In this document: in pieces, positions 1 to 8,660 of the stretch | Numbering within the stretch: the stretch's first letter is position 1 | How the letters are laid out: every line of letters starts with the position of its first letter | Assembly (NCBI GenBank): GCA_002101905.1 | Contig: LQPU01000025.1 | Location: forward strand, 209,595-273,594 | Direction of reading: 5' to 3' | Origin: Mycobacterium shimoidei | GTDB lineage: Bacteria; Actinomycetota; Actinomycetes; Mycobacteriales; Mycobacteriaceae | Length of the DNA: 64,000 nt | Notes under the pieces: model-generated | Databases searched by the model: none | What the model saw: only the letters and a program-made list of their open reading frames with translations | Told to the model about the DNA's origin: nothing | Position numbers and translations under genes: made by a program

Positions 1-408
1 GGGATTACGCCGGTCCGCCCGTATCGCGATTACAACAAGACTGCGGGCGACGTGGTGTACGCGTCGATGAAGGCGGCGTTGCATCGCTTCACACAGGGAG
101 TCGCTGCCGAGCTGCTTGATGCAAACATCGCCGTCAACTGTGTAGGGCCGTCCACCGCGATACGCACTCCCGGTGCAGCGCCGTTGATTCCGGACACCTT
201 TCCCACCGAACCGGTCGAGTACCTGGCTGAAACGGTACTCGCAATGTGCCATCTGCCTGCGGCCGAGCGTACCGGGCTGGTGGCGTTCAGCCTGCACTAT
301 CCATCGTCTCAAGGGTTGCCGGTGCACAGCCTCGACGGCAGAACGCTGCTGGGTTCGCTGGAACCGCCGGCGGCGGCCAACCCGAACATCTTGCCCGCTG
401 GCTTGTAG
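1..408 (+). CDS. Short-chain dehydrogenase/reductase, C-terminal part
   Basis: The gene enters from outside the window; 135 residues are visible in frame 1 up to the TAG at 406-408. The SDR catalytic pair is seen as YASMK at visible residues 20-24, followed by the usual post-catalytic stretch with NCVGPS (the N-x-x-x-P-G region that follows the active-site helix). The Rossmann N-terminus with TGxxxGIG is not in the window. It probably performs NAD(P)-dependent alcohol/ketone or acyl interconversion. It ends 7 nt before the stop of a convergent gene, so it lies at the edge of the catabolic cluster to its right. The substrate cannot be told from this fragment. Confidence 0.8.
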   Translation, partial: GITPVRPYRDYNKTAGDVVYASMKAALHRFTQGVAAELLDANIAVNCVGPSTAIRTPGAAPLIPDTFPTEPVEYLAETVLAMCHLPAAERTGLVAFSLHYPSSQGLPVHSLDGRTLLGSLEPPAAANPNILPAGL

Positions 409-415
409 CGCGGCT

Positions 416-1039
416 TCAGCGACCGCCCGCGCGACAGAAGCTGTGGCAGAGGCGATCCTGCACAATGACTTCAGGGCATTCGGGATCAAACCAGCGATCC
501 ACATAGGCCCAGTGAATCGGGTGCATGAGATACGGGCCCATCAGCCCTTCAACATCGGTGAACTCCTGCTCGAACACGTGCGTCCACGCTGAGTCGCCGC
601 TGGCTTGCTCAACTCGGCTCAACTGCCACGCGGTGATGCTGTGTATGTAGCGCGGCATCAGCCGCAGATCGGCCTCGAAACGGGCGATGGTGCCGTCGTC
701 GGTACCGGGCGCCACGCTCACCAACAACGTGCGATAGACGGTGCCTCGGCCACTGGACCACCCAGTGTCGACGGGGCAGCCCGAGTAGGTGGCGCCATTG
801 ACACGGCCAACTGCAGGATCCCGCAATACATCGGCGAAATCCACTGCAACAGAGTTCCATTCGCTTCGGCTGGCAAACCGTAGATGCATCAGGATGTCGC
901 CGCCGTTGCGGGAGCCGGGCAGCGTCGGTTCCACCAGCGCGTGGTGGGCGGCGACCTTCGACGCCGCGTCACGAAGCGCGGCCACCAGACGGTCAGAGTC
1001 ACCGGCGGCCACGTCGATAAGGTTGACGACGTTAAACAT
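416..1039 (-). CDS. Dabb-like (stress-responsive alpha/beta barrel) protein
   Basis: A 207-residue protein. The ATG at 1039 is chosen because it overlaps the end of the upstream gene (stop at 1032) by 8 nt and starts MFNVVNLIDV, a typical beta-strand opening of a dimeric alpha/beta barrel. The second half (from about residue 90, VYRTLLVSVAPGTDD, through WTHVFEQEFTDVEGLMGPY) has the layout of Dabb domains. The first half may be a degenerate second copy. Such proteins are often cyclases, monooxygenases or small helper proteins in catabolic clusters. It appears translationally coupled to the next small barrel protein and the esterase. No catalytic residues can be assigned, so the function is inferred from context only. 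Confidence 0.55.
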   Translation of the reverse strand: MFNVVNLIDVAAGDSDRLVAALRDAASKVAAHHALVEPTLPGSRNGGDILMHLRFASRSEWNSVAVDFADVLRDPAVGRVNGATYSGCPVDTGWSSGRGTVYRTLLVSVAPGTDDGTIARFEADLRLMPRYIHSITAWQLSRVEQASGDSAWTHVFEQEFTDVEGLMGPYLMHPIHWAYVDRWFDPECPEVIVQDRLCHSFCRAGGR

Positions 1040-1379
1040 CGCACATCCCATCCACGTTCTCGGCGTCGGCGGCCACACTGCGGGTGCGCTCCACGACCAA
1101 ATCGGCGATACCGGCCCACCATTGGCCGATTGAGGGATCGGAACGGCCTTGCCATCTCATTTCCCACCATGCCTGCGGACTCTGCAGCGACCAGATGATG
1201 GTGACTGTGTTGGTCTGATCGGCACACCAAATCGGTGGGCTGACCAGCACCCGCTGCAACGTCATACCGCGTCCGCGCGCCCCGGGTGCATAGCCCGAAA
1301 GGTATGCGTCAACAAATGTTTTGGCGCATCCCGGCCGCGTGATCACCCGATCGATGACGTACACCTGATCGTCAGTCAT
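1032..1379 (-). CDS. Small alpha/beta-barrel-like protein
   Basis: A 115-residue protein starting MTDDQVYVIDRVI from the ATG at 1379. It overlaps the following Dabb-like gene by 8 nt and follows the esterase gene by 8 nt, so all three are one transcription unit. Alternating hydrophobic strands (VYVIDRVI, MTLQRVLVSPP, TVTIIWSLQ) and a WWEMRWQGR helix suggest a dimeric alpha+beta barrel (Dabb/ABM/EthD superfamily). I do not recognise a specific family. The genes in between encode esterase and flavin/extradiol enzymes, so a small auxiliary enzyme or substrate-handling protein of the same pathway is the best guess. Confidence 0.5.
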   Translation of the reverse strand: MTDDQVYVIDRVITRPGCAKTFVDAYLSGYAPGARGRGMTLQRVLVSPPIWCADQTNTVTIIWSLQSPQAWWEMRWQGRSDPSIGQWWAGIADLVVERTRSVAADAENVDGMCDV

Positions 1380-1387
1380 GCGTACGC

Positions 1388-2359
1388 CTATGGAATTCCG
1401 GTCGATCGCTGGGTCGCCGCCAGTAGTCGCGACAGTTCGCCGCAGACCTCCGCGCGTGCCCGCTGAGCCAAGTGAAGAATCGGCATCGTCATGAAGCCGT
1501 GGATGCCGCCTTCGTAGTGACAATGCACGGCATTGACATCCGCCGCCCTCAGTGCGTCACCGAATGCAATACCCTCATCGCGCAGTGGGTCGTGGCCCGC
1601 CGTGACGACGACGGCGGGGGGCAGCCCGTGTAAATCCGCCTTCAGCGGCGATGCGTAGTGATGCTCGCGGTCGGTGACGGAGGGCGCGTATTGATCCCAA
1701 TACCATTGCAGCGCAGGACGTGGATTGTAAAAGCCTTGCCCGAACAGTCGATACGATTCGGTGCCGAAGTCAGCGGCGATCATTGGGTAGACCAACAATT
1801 GCGCGGCCAGCGATGGTCCGTCGCGGTCGCGCGCCATCAGGGCCGTCACGGCCGCCAGGTTGCCCCCGGCACTGTCGCCGCCGACGACTATCCGGCTGGC
1901 ATCTCCGCCAAGACTGGCCGCGTTACGAGCCGCCCACTTCGTCGCCGCGTACATATCCTCGGCTGCGGCCGGCCACCGGTGCTCTGGGGCCAGCCGGTAC
2001 GCCACCGAAACAACCACGGCAGGAATGAGATTCGTCAAGTTACGACAAAGGCCGTCATGGCTGTCGAGGTCGCAGAACACGAACCCGCCGCCGTGGGCGT
2101 ACACCAGAATTGGCTGCGGCGAATCTACCGCGGGCCGATAGATGCGGACGGCGATGCTGCCGGGGATGGTTTCGTCGCTCACGGTGCCGACCGGTTCAGG
2201 CTGGTCCGGGGCGACGAAGCGTTCCCGGATGGCCGCCCTCGCCTGTGCTCCGGTCATCGTGTGCACTGGAGGAAAGCCGGCGTCGAGCGCCTCGAGCATG
2301 CCGGCAATCTGCGGATCGAGGTTAATGGCGCCGCTCCACCTCATCGCTACGCTCTGCAT
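1388..2359 (-). CDS. Hormone-sensitive-lipase family esterase (alpha/beta hydrolase fold-3)
   Basis: A 323-residue alpha/beta hydrolase with the complete HSL signature: oxyanion-hole HGGGF at residues 89-93, nucleophile motif GDSAG at 161-165 (Ser163), acidic residue in HDPLRDEG (Asp257) and catalytic His in GIHGF (His287). Length fits the family (about 300-325). These enzymes hydrolyse short-chain esters and lactones. With a Baeyer-Villiger monooxygenase in the same cluster, lactone or ester hydrolysis is a plausible role. It lies 15 nt downstream of the IclR gene and is probably co-transcribed with it and with the two small barrel genes that follow. Confidence 0.88.
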   Translation of the reverse strand: MQSVAMRWSGAINLDPQIAGMLEALDAGFPPVHTMTGAQARAAIRERFVAPDQPEPVGTVSDETIPGSIAVRIYRPAVDSPQPILVYAHGGGFVFCDLDSHDGLCRNLTNLIPAVVVSVAYRLAPEHRWPAAAEDMYAATKWAARNAASLGGDASRIVVGGDSAGGNLAAVTALMARDRDGPSLAAQLLVYPMIAADFGTESYRLFGQGFYNPRPALQWYWDQYAPSVTDREHHYASPLKADLHGLPPAVVVTAGHDPLRDEGIAFGDALRAADVNAVHCHYEGGIHGFMTMPILHLAQRARAEVCGELSRLLAATQRSTGIP

Positions 2360-2374
2360 CGTCGCCGGCGCGAC

Positions 2375-3208
2375 TCACGCGTACTGCACTGCACGTTCAT
2401 GCGGCACAGAACGCGTGGCCACCCGCAACGGACGTACCTGCTGCAGTGTCGGCGCTACCCGCTGCGGCCCATCTTCGATGTTGTGCCAGATGCCCGTCGC
2501 CGTCATTCGCACCGGCGCGGCCATGCGCTGGTCGAATACCATCTTGCTCATCGGCCCGCAGACAGACACCGCTGCGACGGCCTTGGTGGGATCGCCGATC
2601 GACGCTGCGACACAACCGAATCCGGGTAGGGACTCCTCGCGGTCGAACGCCACGCCGTGGGCGCGAACCTTGGCCAGTTCGGCCGCCAGATGCGCTGGAC
2701 TACTGATCGAATACCGCGTTTTGCGGCTGGCGAGATCGATGGCGTCGACATTGTCGCGGTACGCCAGCAGTGCTTTGCCCAACGCTGTGCAGTGCGCAGG
2801 CTGACGTCCGCCGACACGGCTGGGAATCGCCGCGGCCATCCGGTCGCCGATCTTCTCCAGATACACCACGTCGGCGCCGTCGAGTACAGCCAAGTGCACA
2901 ACCAGCCCGGTGGCACGATGCAGATCGTGCAGCAATGGGACCGCTGCGCGGTGCAGTCGGTCTTGGTGGACCGCCAGTGATCCCAGTTCGACGAGGCGCA
3001 TGCCCAATTCGTAGTCGCGACCGCTTCGGCGCAGCCAGCGCAGTTGCACCAGCCGTTCCAGCATGCGGTGTGCAGAGGACCGGGGCAGGCCCGTGCGGCG
3101 CACGATCTGGGCCAGGGTCAACCGGCCAGGGCCGTCAAAGGCGTCCAGCACCAACGACACCCGATCTATGACGGCACTGGGAGTGGTGGGTTCCGCGGTC
3201 ACGCTCAC
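2375..3208 (-). CDS. IclR-family transcriptional regulator
   Basis: A 277-residue regulator read from the GTG at 3208, chosen because an AGGAGG ribosome site lies 5 nt upstream. The N-terminal winged helix (about residues 10-75) includes LTLAQIVRRTGLPRSSAHRML, the classic IclR recognition helix. The C-terminal effector domain carries HCTALGKALLA and the FGCVAASIGD region found in IclR ligand pockets. IclR proteins usually control adjacent aromatic or acid catabolism genes. Its own promoter region (3209-3338) holds a perfect 16-bp palindrome that could be its operator. It likely regulates the flanking FAD/extradiol/hydroxylase genes and the esterase. Confidence 0.9.
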   Translation of the reverse strand: MSVTAEPTTPSAVIDRVSLVLDAFDGPGRLTLAQIVRRTGLPRSSAHRMLERLVQLRWLRRSGRDYELGMRLVELGSLAVHQDRLHRAAVPLLHDLHRATGLVVHLAVLDGADVVYLEKIGDRMAAAIPSRVGGRQPAHCTALGKALLAYRDNVDAIDLASRKTRYSISSPAHLAAELAKVRAHGVAFDREESLPGFGCVAASIGDPTKAVAAVSVCGPMSKMVFDQRMAAPVRMTATGIWHNIEDGPQRVAPTLQQVRPLRVATRSVPHERAVQYA

Positions 3209-3257
3209 GACGCCTCCTGCGCGGCAGCATATGACTAATAGAAATATGTCTGTTTGT

Positions 3258-3273
3258 ACCACACCGGTGTGGT
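3258..3273. promoter_or_regulatory. Perfect 16-bp palindrome, candidate IclR operator
   Basis: ACCACACCGGTGTGGT is its own reverse complement and lies 50 nt upstream of the IclR start. A weaker inverted pair CTGTC-N5-GACAG follows at 3276-3290. The position fits autoregulation; the binding protein is inferred. Confidence 0.5.
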
Positions 3274-3338
3274 CGCTGTCACACCGACAGTCCAAAACCA
3301 CACAGAGCGCCGCTGACCTCGGTGAATGCAGACGGTTT

Positions 3339-4805
3339 TCAGGCCTTTGCGGCAGCCCGGCCGGCGCGGCGCCCGTAGAAGCTGCCGTCGCCGAGCGAGA
3401 TCCCGCTGGCGTAGCCCCACGCCGCGAGACCGGCGGTGGAGCGGCCCGCGGCGTACAGACCGGGGATCGGCTCCCCGCCGACATGCAGCACTTCGGAATT
3501 TAGGGTCGTTTTCAGTCCGCCCAGGGTGAATCCGCCGGTGCTCTCGCGCAGATCGACCGCGCCCACGGGCGATCCGATGGGCCGGAGCCACTCGGGCTTC
3601 TTGTGCAGCAGTGGATCCTCACCGCGTGCGGCGCCGTCGTTGAAGGCCGCCACCGTCGCCTGCAACGAACCCGGCGCGAGACCAATCTCCTGCTCGAGTT
3701 CGGCGACTGTCTCGCACACCCAAGTCGGCGGACGCAGCATCATCTGAGGTGACCACGACGCCATGGCCTCGTTCTGCGCGGCCTCGTCGATGACGAGGTA
3801 TGCGGTGTTGTCCTGGTGGTAGAGCGTGAGCTGGCCGACGCGGCCCGGATAGGTGTCCTCGGCGACGTAGCGTTGACCGCGGCCATTGACCAGGATGCCG
3901 CGCACCAGTTGCTGCGGGTCGATGAAGATCGCCACCTCGGTGGCATCCATGTGTGCCAGATCGGCGCCCAGCGCCTGTGCCATCCGGATGGCCTGCCCGT
4001 CATGCTGCTCGATCGAGGCGGCCGGCCGTCCCGCGATCCGCGGAGCGTATTGCGCCACCATGGCGTCGTTGTAGGCGAAGCTGCCCGTCGCGAGTATCAC
4101 GGCACGGCGGGCGCGGATCGTCACATCGTTTCCGTACTGTCGGGCGCACAGTCCCACGACCCGACCGTCGGATTCGACGACTAGTTGCCGCACCCGCACG
4201 TCGTAGATCGCCCGTGCGCCCGCCACGGTAGCGGCCTGCACGAGCGGTTTCATCAGCATGTAGCCGGCGCTGGCCTCGCCCTGCTTCTTGTTCGACATCT
4301 GCGGGACGTGGCCGCGCGGCGCGGGGGCGGCGATGGTGTTGAAGGGATACGAGTTCTCTCCTCCGCTGTACATCAGCCCCTGGTCGCCCATCGGCTCCCA
4401 GCCGGGCTCGGAGAAGAACTCCGCCTTGAACGGCACGCCGCACTCGACGAGCCAGTTGAAGTGCTCGACGCTCCCGGCGCAATAGTCGGCGATGCGGTTC
4501 TCGTCCGCGCCAGGCCCCATCGCGACGTTGAGAAACGCCGTCATGTTCTCGACGGAATCATCGAAGCCACAAGCCTTTTGCAGCGGCGTACCCCCACCTA
4601 GATAGATGAAGCCGCCCGCCATGGCCGCCGCTCCGCCCCACGAGCCCGTGCGTTCGAGCACCAGGACGTCGGCACCGGATCTGGCGGCTTCGACCGCCGC
4701 GGCCGCCCCGGCCACCCCGTATCCGGCAATGACGACGTCGGCTTCGTGATCCCACGAGCCGATGGACGAAGCCGGGACCGGACGGACGTCGGTGTCCACC
4801 GTCAC
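3339..4805 (-). CDS. FAD-dependent oxidoreductase, KstD/fumarate-reductase-like
   Basis: A 488-residue flavoprotein read from the GTG at 4805, whose GTGA overlaps the stop of the upstream dioxygenase gene. The N-terminal FAD site DVVIAGYGVAGAAAAVEAA, the GGAAAMAGGF motif and the C-terminal GLYAAGRSTAG...YASGISLGDG block match the 3-ketosteroid-delta1-dehydrogenase/fumarate reductase flavoprotein superfamily. There is no signal peptide, so it is cytosolic. It may dehydrogenate or reduce a ring ketone beside the HsaA/HsaC-like enzymes; the C-terminal Y-x-x-G resembles but does not equal the KstD motif, so a steroid substrate is only inferred. Translational coupling to the dioxygenase supports a shared pathway. 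Confidence 0.8.
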   Translation of the reverse strand: MTVDTDVRPVPASSIGSWDHEADVVIAGYGVAGAAAAVEAARSGADVLVLERTGSWGGAAAMAGGFIYLGGGTPLQKACGFDDSVENMTAFLNVAMGPGADENRIADYCAGSVEHFNWLVECGVPFKAEFFSEPGWEPMGDQGLMYSGGENSYPFNTIAAPAPRGHVPQMSNKKQGEASAGYMLMKPLVQAATVAGARAIYDVRVRQLVVESDGRVVGLCARQYGNDVTIRARRAVILATGSFAYNDAMVAQYAPRIAGRPAASIEQHDGQAIRMAQALGADLAHMDATEVAIFIDPQQLVRGILVNGRGQRYVAEDTYPGRVGQLTLYHQDNTAYLVIDEAAQNEAMASWSPQMMLRPPTWVCETVAELEQEIGLAPGSLQATVAAFNDGAARGEDPLLHKKPEWLRPIGSPVGAVDLRESTGGFTLGGLKTTLNSEVLHVGGEPIPGLYAAGRSTAGLAAWGYASGISLGDGSFYGRRAGRAAAKA

Positions 4806-5728
4806 ATCCGCATTGCCGCGGGCATCTCGCCGACCCACTGGTGGCCCCAATAGCTATCGGCGGTGATTTCCTCTGCGGTGTAATATGTTTCGTCGACACG
4901 CATACCATCGGTGCCGAATTCGATGTCCCAGTCACCGGGTGCGCGGACATAGAACGACACCATCTTGTCGTTGGTGTGGCGCCCCAGGGTCGACGACAGC
5001 TGGAAGTCCGAGGCATTGACGCGGTCCAGCGCCTGACCCACGGCGTCGAGACTGTCGACCTCGACCATGATGTGAACCAGCCGTGGGTCGCGCTGATGCG
5101 CGGCCGGGACGATCGCCAGACTGTGATGTCGTTCGTTGATCCCGAGGAACCGAACTCGCACTGGCCCAAACTCTTTCGGTAACGGTACGCGGAATGCGCC
5201 CCGGGAACGGAAACCCAGCACTTCGGTGTAGAACTCGTACAAGCCATTGGGGTCCATCGCCGGCACGACGACGTGGCCCATGCCCTGATCACCGGTGACG
5301 AATTTCGCGCCGAACGGGGTGATGACCGGGCTGTGGTCGAGCGCCGCACCGTGAAACACCTCGAGCGTGGTGCCGGCGGGATCCTCGAAGGTGATGACCT
5401 CTTCAACGCGGCGGGCCTCGGCCTCGTCGGTGGACAGCTGTTTGAACGCCGCCCCGGCACCGTCGAGTGTGGCCTGGACGCGCTGCAGTGCCGGGTGGTC
5501 GCGCACTTCCCAGCCCACCGTGAGCACTCGGTCGGTGTCACCGGGCACCACGATGAGCCGGGCCGCCCGCTCATCCATCCGCAAGTACAGTGCCGAAGGG
5601 TCCGGGCCTCTAAAAGTAGGGGAGCCTTCCGCGAAACCCAGGACGTCGAAGGCGAAATGGCGCCAGCGGTCGATGTCGGTGGTCGAAACGGTGATGTAGC
5701 CCAGGCTTTTCAGGTCGCTCACTTGCAC
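4802..5728 (-). CDS. Extradiol ring-cleavage dioxygenase, BphC/HsaC-like (VOC fold)
   Basis: A 308-residue two-domain type I extradiol dioxygenase. Iron ligands of the family are present in the C-terminal half: His152 (GHVVVPAMDP), His219 (LVHIMVEV) and Glu270 (WDIEFG). Conserved second-sphere residues His202 (NERHHSL) and His251 (GRHTND) also match. Such enzymes cleave a catechol meta to its hydroxyls using Fe(II) and O2. The gene is 6 nt downstream of an HsaA-like hydroxylase that would make the catechol, and overlaps the flavoprotein gene by 4 nt. The substrate (steroid ring, biphenyl-like or another catechol) cannot be assigned from sequence. Confidence 0.9.
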   Translation of the reverse strand: MQVSDLKSLGYITVSTTDIDRWRHFAFDVLGFAEGSPTFRGPDPSALYLRMDERAARLIVVPGDTDRVLTVGWEVRDHPALQRVQATLDGAGAAFKQLSTDEAEARRVEEVITFEDPAGTTLEVFHGAALDHSPVITPFGAKFVTGDQGMGHVVVPAMDPNGLYEFYTEVLGFRSRGAFRVPLPKEFGPVRVRFLGINERHHSLAIVPAAHQRDPRLVHIMVEVDSLDAVGQALDRVNASDFQLSSTLGRHTNDKMVSFYVRAPGDWDIEFGTDGMRVDETYYTAEEITADSYWGHQWVGEMPAAMRM

Positions 5729-5734
5729 GTTCTC

Positions 5735-6919
5735 CTAGATCAGGGCCCGCAGCGGACCCTCCGGCGGGTCGATACCCAGCGAACTCAGCGCCGACGCGTG
5801 GTAGGTGGTGCCGGGCATGTGGATGGCATGCAGATGGCCGACGTGCACGTCGCGCCAGTACCGTTGCAGCGGTTTGTCCATCCGCGCCGCGTTGCCGCCC
5901 GAGCGGGCGAAGATCTCGTCGACCGCCGACACCGCGCGCCACACGGCGCGAATCTGGGTACGACGGCCGGCCGCGCGGTCCGCGAACGACACCTCCTTGC
6001 CGGCAGCAACCATGTCGTAGATGCGGTCGACATTGGCGAGCAGCTCCTGACGGGCGGCGTTGATGTCGGCCGCGGCCTCGCCGATCGCGTACATGACGTA
6101 GGGGTCGTCTTTGATCGCGGTTCCGGTGGCGTTGACGCGCTCCCGCTGGTAGTCGAGGTGCGCGGCCAGCGCGCCCTCGGCGATGCCGATGGTGGCCGCC
6201 GAAATACCCAGCGGGAACATCGTCGACCACGGCATCAGGTACAGCGGCTCGGTCATGCCGGCCTCGCGCTGGGCGGTACCGTCCATCACCTTGGCCGCGT
6301 CCATGGTCCGATAGCTCGGCACGAACGCGTCTTTGACAATGACATCCTTGGATCCGGTTCCCCTCAGCCCCACCACATTCCACGAGTCTTCGACGATCTC
6401 GTAGTCCTTGCGCGGCAGGATCATGTGTAGCATCTGCGGCGGCATCAACGGAACGCCTTTGTCGTCGCCGAGCATGGCCCCCAGGATGATCCAGTCGCAG
6501 TGGTCGGTGCCCGAACTGAACTGCCAGCGACCGTTGAAGAGGTAGCCGCCGTCCACGGGTTTGGCCACGCCCTGGGGCGCGTACGGCGAGGCCATCCAAG
6601 TGTCGACGTCGTCGGCCCAGATCTCGGCGGCGACCCTGGGGTCCGCATAGGCCAGCTGGTAGGGGTGAACGCCCACCACGCCGACGATCCAGCCGGCCGC
6701 CGGATCCAGCGCCGCGGTGGCCATCGTCGTCTCGGCGAACTCGCGGGGATGAACCTCGAAGCCCTGGTATTGCTTGGTCTGCAGCAGCCGGATCAGTCCG
6801 GCGCCCTTCATCAGCTTGACGGTGTCGTCGGTGAGCCGGCCAATTCGCTCGGCTTCGGCGGCCTGGCCGCGCAACTGCTCCGCTATCGCCATCACCTGGT
6901 CGATGACTCGTTCGGTCAT
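5735..6919 (-). CDS. HsaA-like flavin-dependent monooxygenase (acyl-CoA dehydrogenase fold)
   Basis: A 394-residue protein from the ATG at 6919 (TAAGGAC ribosome site upstream); HsaA of M. tuberculosis has the same length. It shows the acyl-CoA-dehydrogenase-like fold with AALDPAAGWIVGVVGVHPYQLA near the N-terminus, WQFSSGTDHCDW in the middle beta domain and a helical C-terminus ending near HIHMPGTTYHASAL-like helices. Members are the oxygenase half of two-component systems that hydroxylate phenols to catechols with reduced flavin. It is the first gene of the minus-strand operon; the partner flavin reductase (HsaB-like) is not visible in this window. Confidence 0.87.
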   Translation of the reverse strand: MTERVIDQVMAIAEQLRGQAAEAERIGRLTDDTVKLMKGAGLIRLLQTKQYQGFEVHPREFAETTMATAALDPAAGWIVGVVGVHPYQLAYADPRVAAEIWADDVDTWMASPYAPQGVAKPVDGGYLFNGRWQFSSGTDHCDWIILGAMLGDDKGVPLMPPQMLHMILPRKDYEIVEDSWNVVGLRGTGSKDVIVKDAFVPSYRTMDAAKVMDGTAQREAGMTEPLYLMPWSTMFPLGISAATIGIAEGALAAHLDYQRERVNATGTAIKDDPYVMYAIGEAAADINAARQELLANVDRIYDMVAAGKEVSFADRAAGRRTQIRAVWRAVSAVDEIFARSGGNAARMDKPLQRYWRDVHVGHLHAIHMPGTTYHASALSSLGIDPPEGPLRALI

Positions 6920-7043
6920 GGTGTCGTCCTTAGTTCGTGGGGCCGCGATCGATCGTCTCTTAACGGAGATGATGGCACCTTTCGCGATCCCGGTGAACGG
7001 GAAGCAACTGTTGCTCGTGACCAAAACGGCCTACCGTCACGTC

Positions 7044-8639
7044 GTGACCATTGATGTCGTGGTTGTCGGTGCTGGATTCGCCGGACTGTATGCCTTACAC
7101 AAACTGCGCTCGCAGGGCTTGTCGGTGCGCGTGTTCGAGGCTGCTCCCGACGTCGGCGGTACCTGGTACTTCAACCGGTATCCAGGTTGTCGCTGCGATG
7201 TGGAAAGCGTCGACTACTGCTACTCGTTTTCTGACGAATTGCAGCAGGAATGGAACTGGACCGAGAAGTACGCGTCGCAGCCGGAGATCCTGCGCTATAT
7301 CAATTGGGTCGCCGACAAGCTCGATCTGCGCAGAGACATCACGGTGAACACCCGGGTGTGTTCGGCCATCCTCGACGAGCAAACCCTGTACTGGACGGTT
7401 GCCACCGACAGCGGCGAGGTCGTGACCGCCCAGTTCTGTGTGATGGCCACCGGCTCGCTGTCGGCCGCGCTGACGCCGGATTTCTCGGGCCTGGAGACCT
7501 TTGCCGGCGAGGTGTACCACACCGCCCATTGGCCGCACGACCCCGTCGATTTCACCGGCAAGCGTGTCGCTGTGATCGGCACCGGCTCGTCGGGCATCCA
7601 GTCGATTCCGGTCATCGCCGAGAAGGCGGCGCAACTCTACGTCTTTCAGCGCACGCCCAATTTCAGCGTCCCAGCGGGCAACAAGCCGCTCACCACCGAA
7701 GACATGGCCGAGATCAAAGCCAATTACCCTGAGCGGCGCCGTCTTTCGTGGCGCAGTGGCGGCGGCTCACCGCATATCGCTCACCCGAACAATACGATGG
7801 AGGTCTCTCCCGAAGAGCGCCGAGCCGCCTTTGAAAAGCGTTGGCAGCTAGGAGGCGTACTCTTCTCCAAGACCTTCCCCGATCAGATGAGTGACCCGGT
7901 TGCCAATGAGGAGGCCATCAGCTTCTACCAAGAAAAGGTTCGTGCCGTCATCGACGACCCAGAAGTCGCCGATCTGCTGATCCCGAGCGACCATCCAATT
8001 GGGGCCAAGCGTATCTGCACTGACACCAACTACTTTCAGACCTTCAACAAGCCGCATGTGAAGCTGGTTAGCGTGCGCAGGACACCGATCACGTCAGTCG
8101 ACGCGACGGGCATCAACACCACCGACGCACATTACGACGTCGACGCGATCGTCTTGGCTACCGGATTTGACGCGATGACGGGGGCTTTAGCCAAGATCGA
8201 CATCATCGGCCGCGGAGGCGAAATGCTGCGCGAAGACTGGAAAGACGGCCCGCGCACGTATCTGGGCTTGGGCGTGGACGGGTTTCCCAACCTGTTCATT
8301 GTCTCGGGCCCGGGCGCACCAGGTGTGCTGGCCAACATGGTGCTGCATGCCGAGGCGCACGTGAACTGGATCGCCGAGTGCATCGCCTATCTCGACAAGC
8401 ATGGCTACACCGCCATCGAGGCCAACCCGGACGCGGTAGACAACTGGATCGCCGAATGCGCCCAGCGCGCGGAGGCCACGCTTTTCCCCAAGGCAAACTC
8501 GTGGTACATGGGCGCCAACGTTCCGGGCAAGCCGAGGGTGTTCATGTTGTTCACCGGCGGATTCGCCGTCTACAACGACATCTGCGCCGAGGTGGCCCAG
8601 GCCGGTTACAAGGGCTTTAACCTGATCAAGGCGTCTTGA
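7044..8639 (+). CDS. Baeyer-Villiger-type flavin monooxygenase
   Basis: A class B flavoprotein monooxygenase, 531 residues if read from the GTG at 7044. ATGs at 6969 and 6972 are alternatives, but the GTG gives the family-typical start (TIDVVVVGAGFAGLY) and leaves 124 nt for divergent promoters. FAD site GAGFAG at 9-14, GGTWYFNRYPGCRCD at 38-52, the Baeyer-Villiger fingerprint F-x-G-x3-H-x3-W-P at 153-164 and the NADPH site GTGSSG at 179-184 are all present. It would insert oxygen into a ketone to give an ester or lactone. It heads a three-gene plus-strand unit with an SDR and a hydrolase and diverges from the hydroxylase operon. Confidence 0.9.
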   Translation: MTIDVVVVGAGFAGLYALHKLRSQGLSVRVFEAAPDVGGTWYFNRYPGCRCDVESVDYCYSFSDELQQEWNWTEKYASQPEILRYINWVADKLDLRRDITVNTRVCSAILDEQTLYWTVATDSGEVVTAQFCVMATGSLSAALTPDFSGLETFAGEVYHTAHWPHDPVDFTGKRVAVIGTGSSGIQSIPVIAEKAAQLYVFQRTPNFSVPAGNKPLTTEDMAEIKANYPERRRLSWRSGGGSPHIAHPNNTMEVSPEERRAAFEKRWQLGGVLFSKTFPDQMSDPVANEEAISFYQEKVRAVIDDPEVADLLIPSDHPIGAKRICTDTNYFQTFNKPHVKLVSVRRTPITSVDATGINTTDAHYDVDAIVLATGFDAMTGALAKIDIIGRGGEMLREDWKDGPRTYLGLGVDGFPNLFIVSGPGAPGVLANMVLHAEAHVNWIAECIAYLDKHGYTAIEANPDAVDNWIAECAQRAEATLFPKANSWYMGANVPGKPRVFMLFTGGFAVYNDICAEVAQAGYKGFNLIKAS

Positions 8640-8660
8640 GCTGATACGACGGGAGTTCAG

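Noticed and set aside
5273..6430. 385-codon plus-strand frame opposite the dioxygenase and hydroxylase
   Set aside because: Antisense shadow with no recognisable motif.
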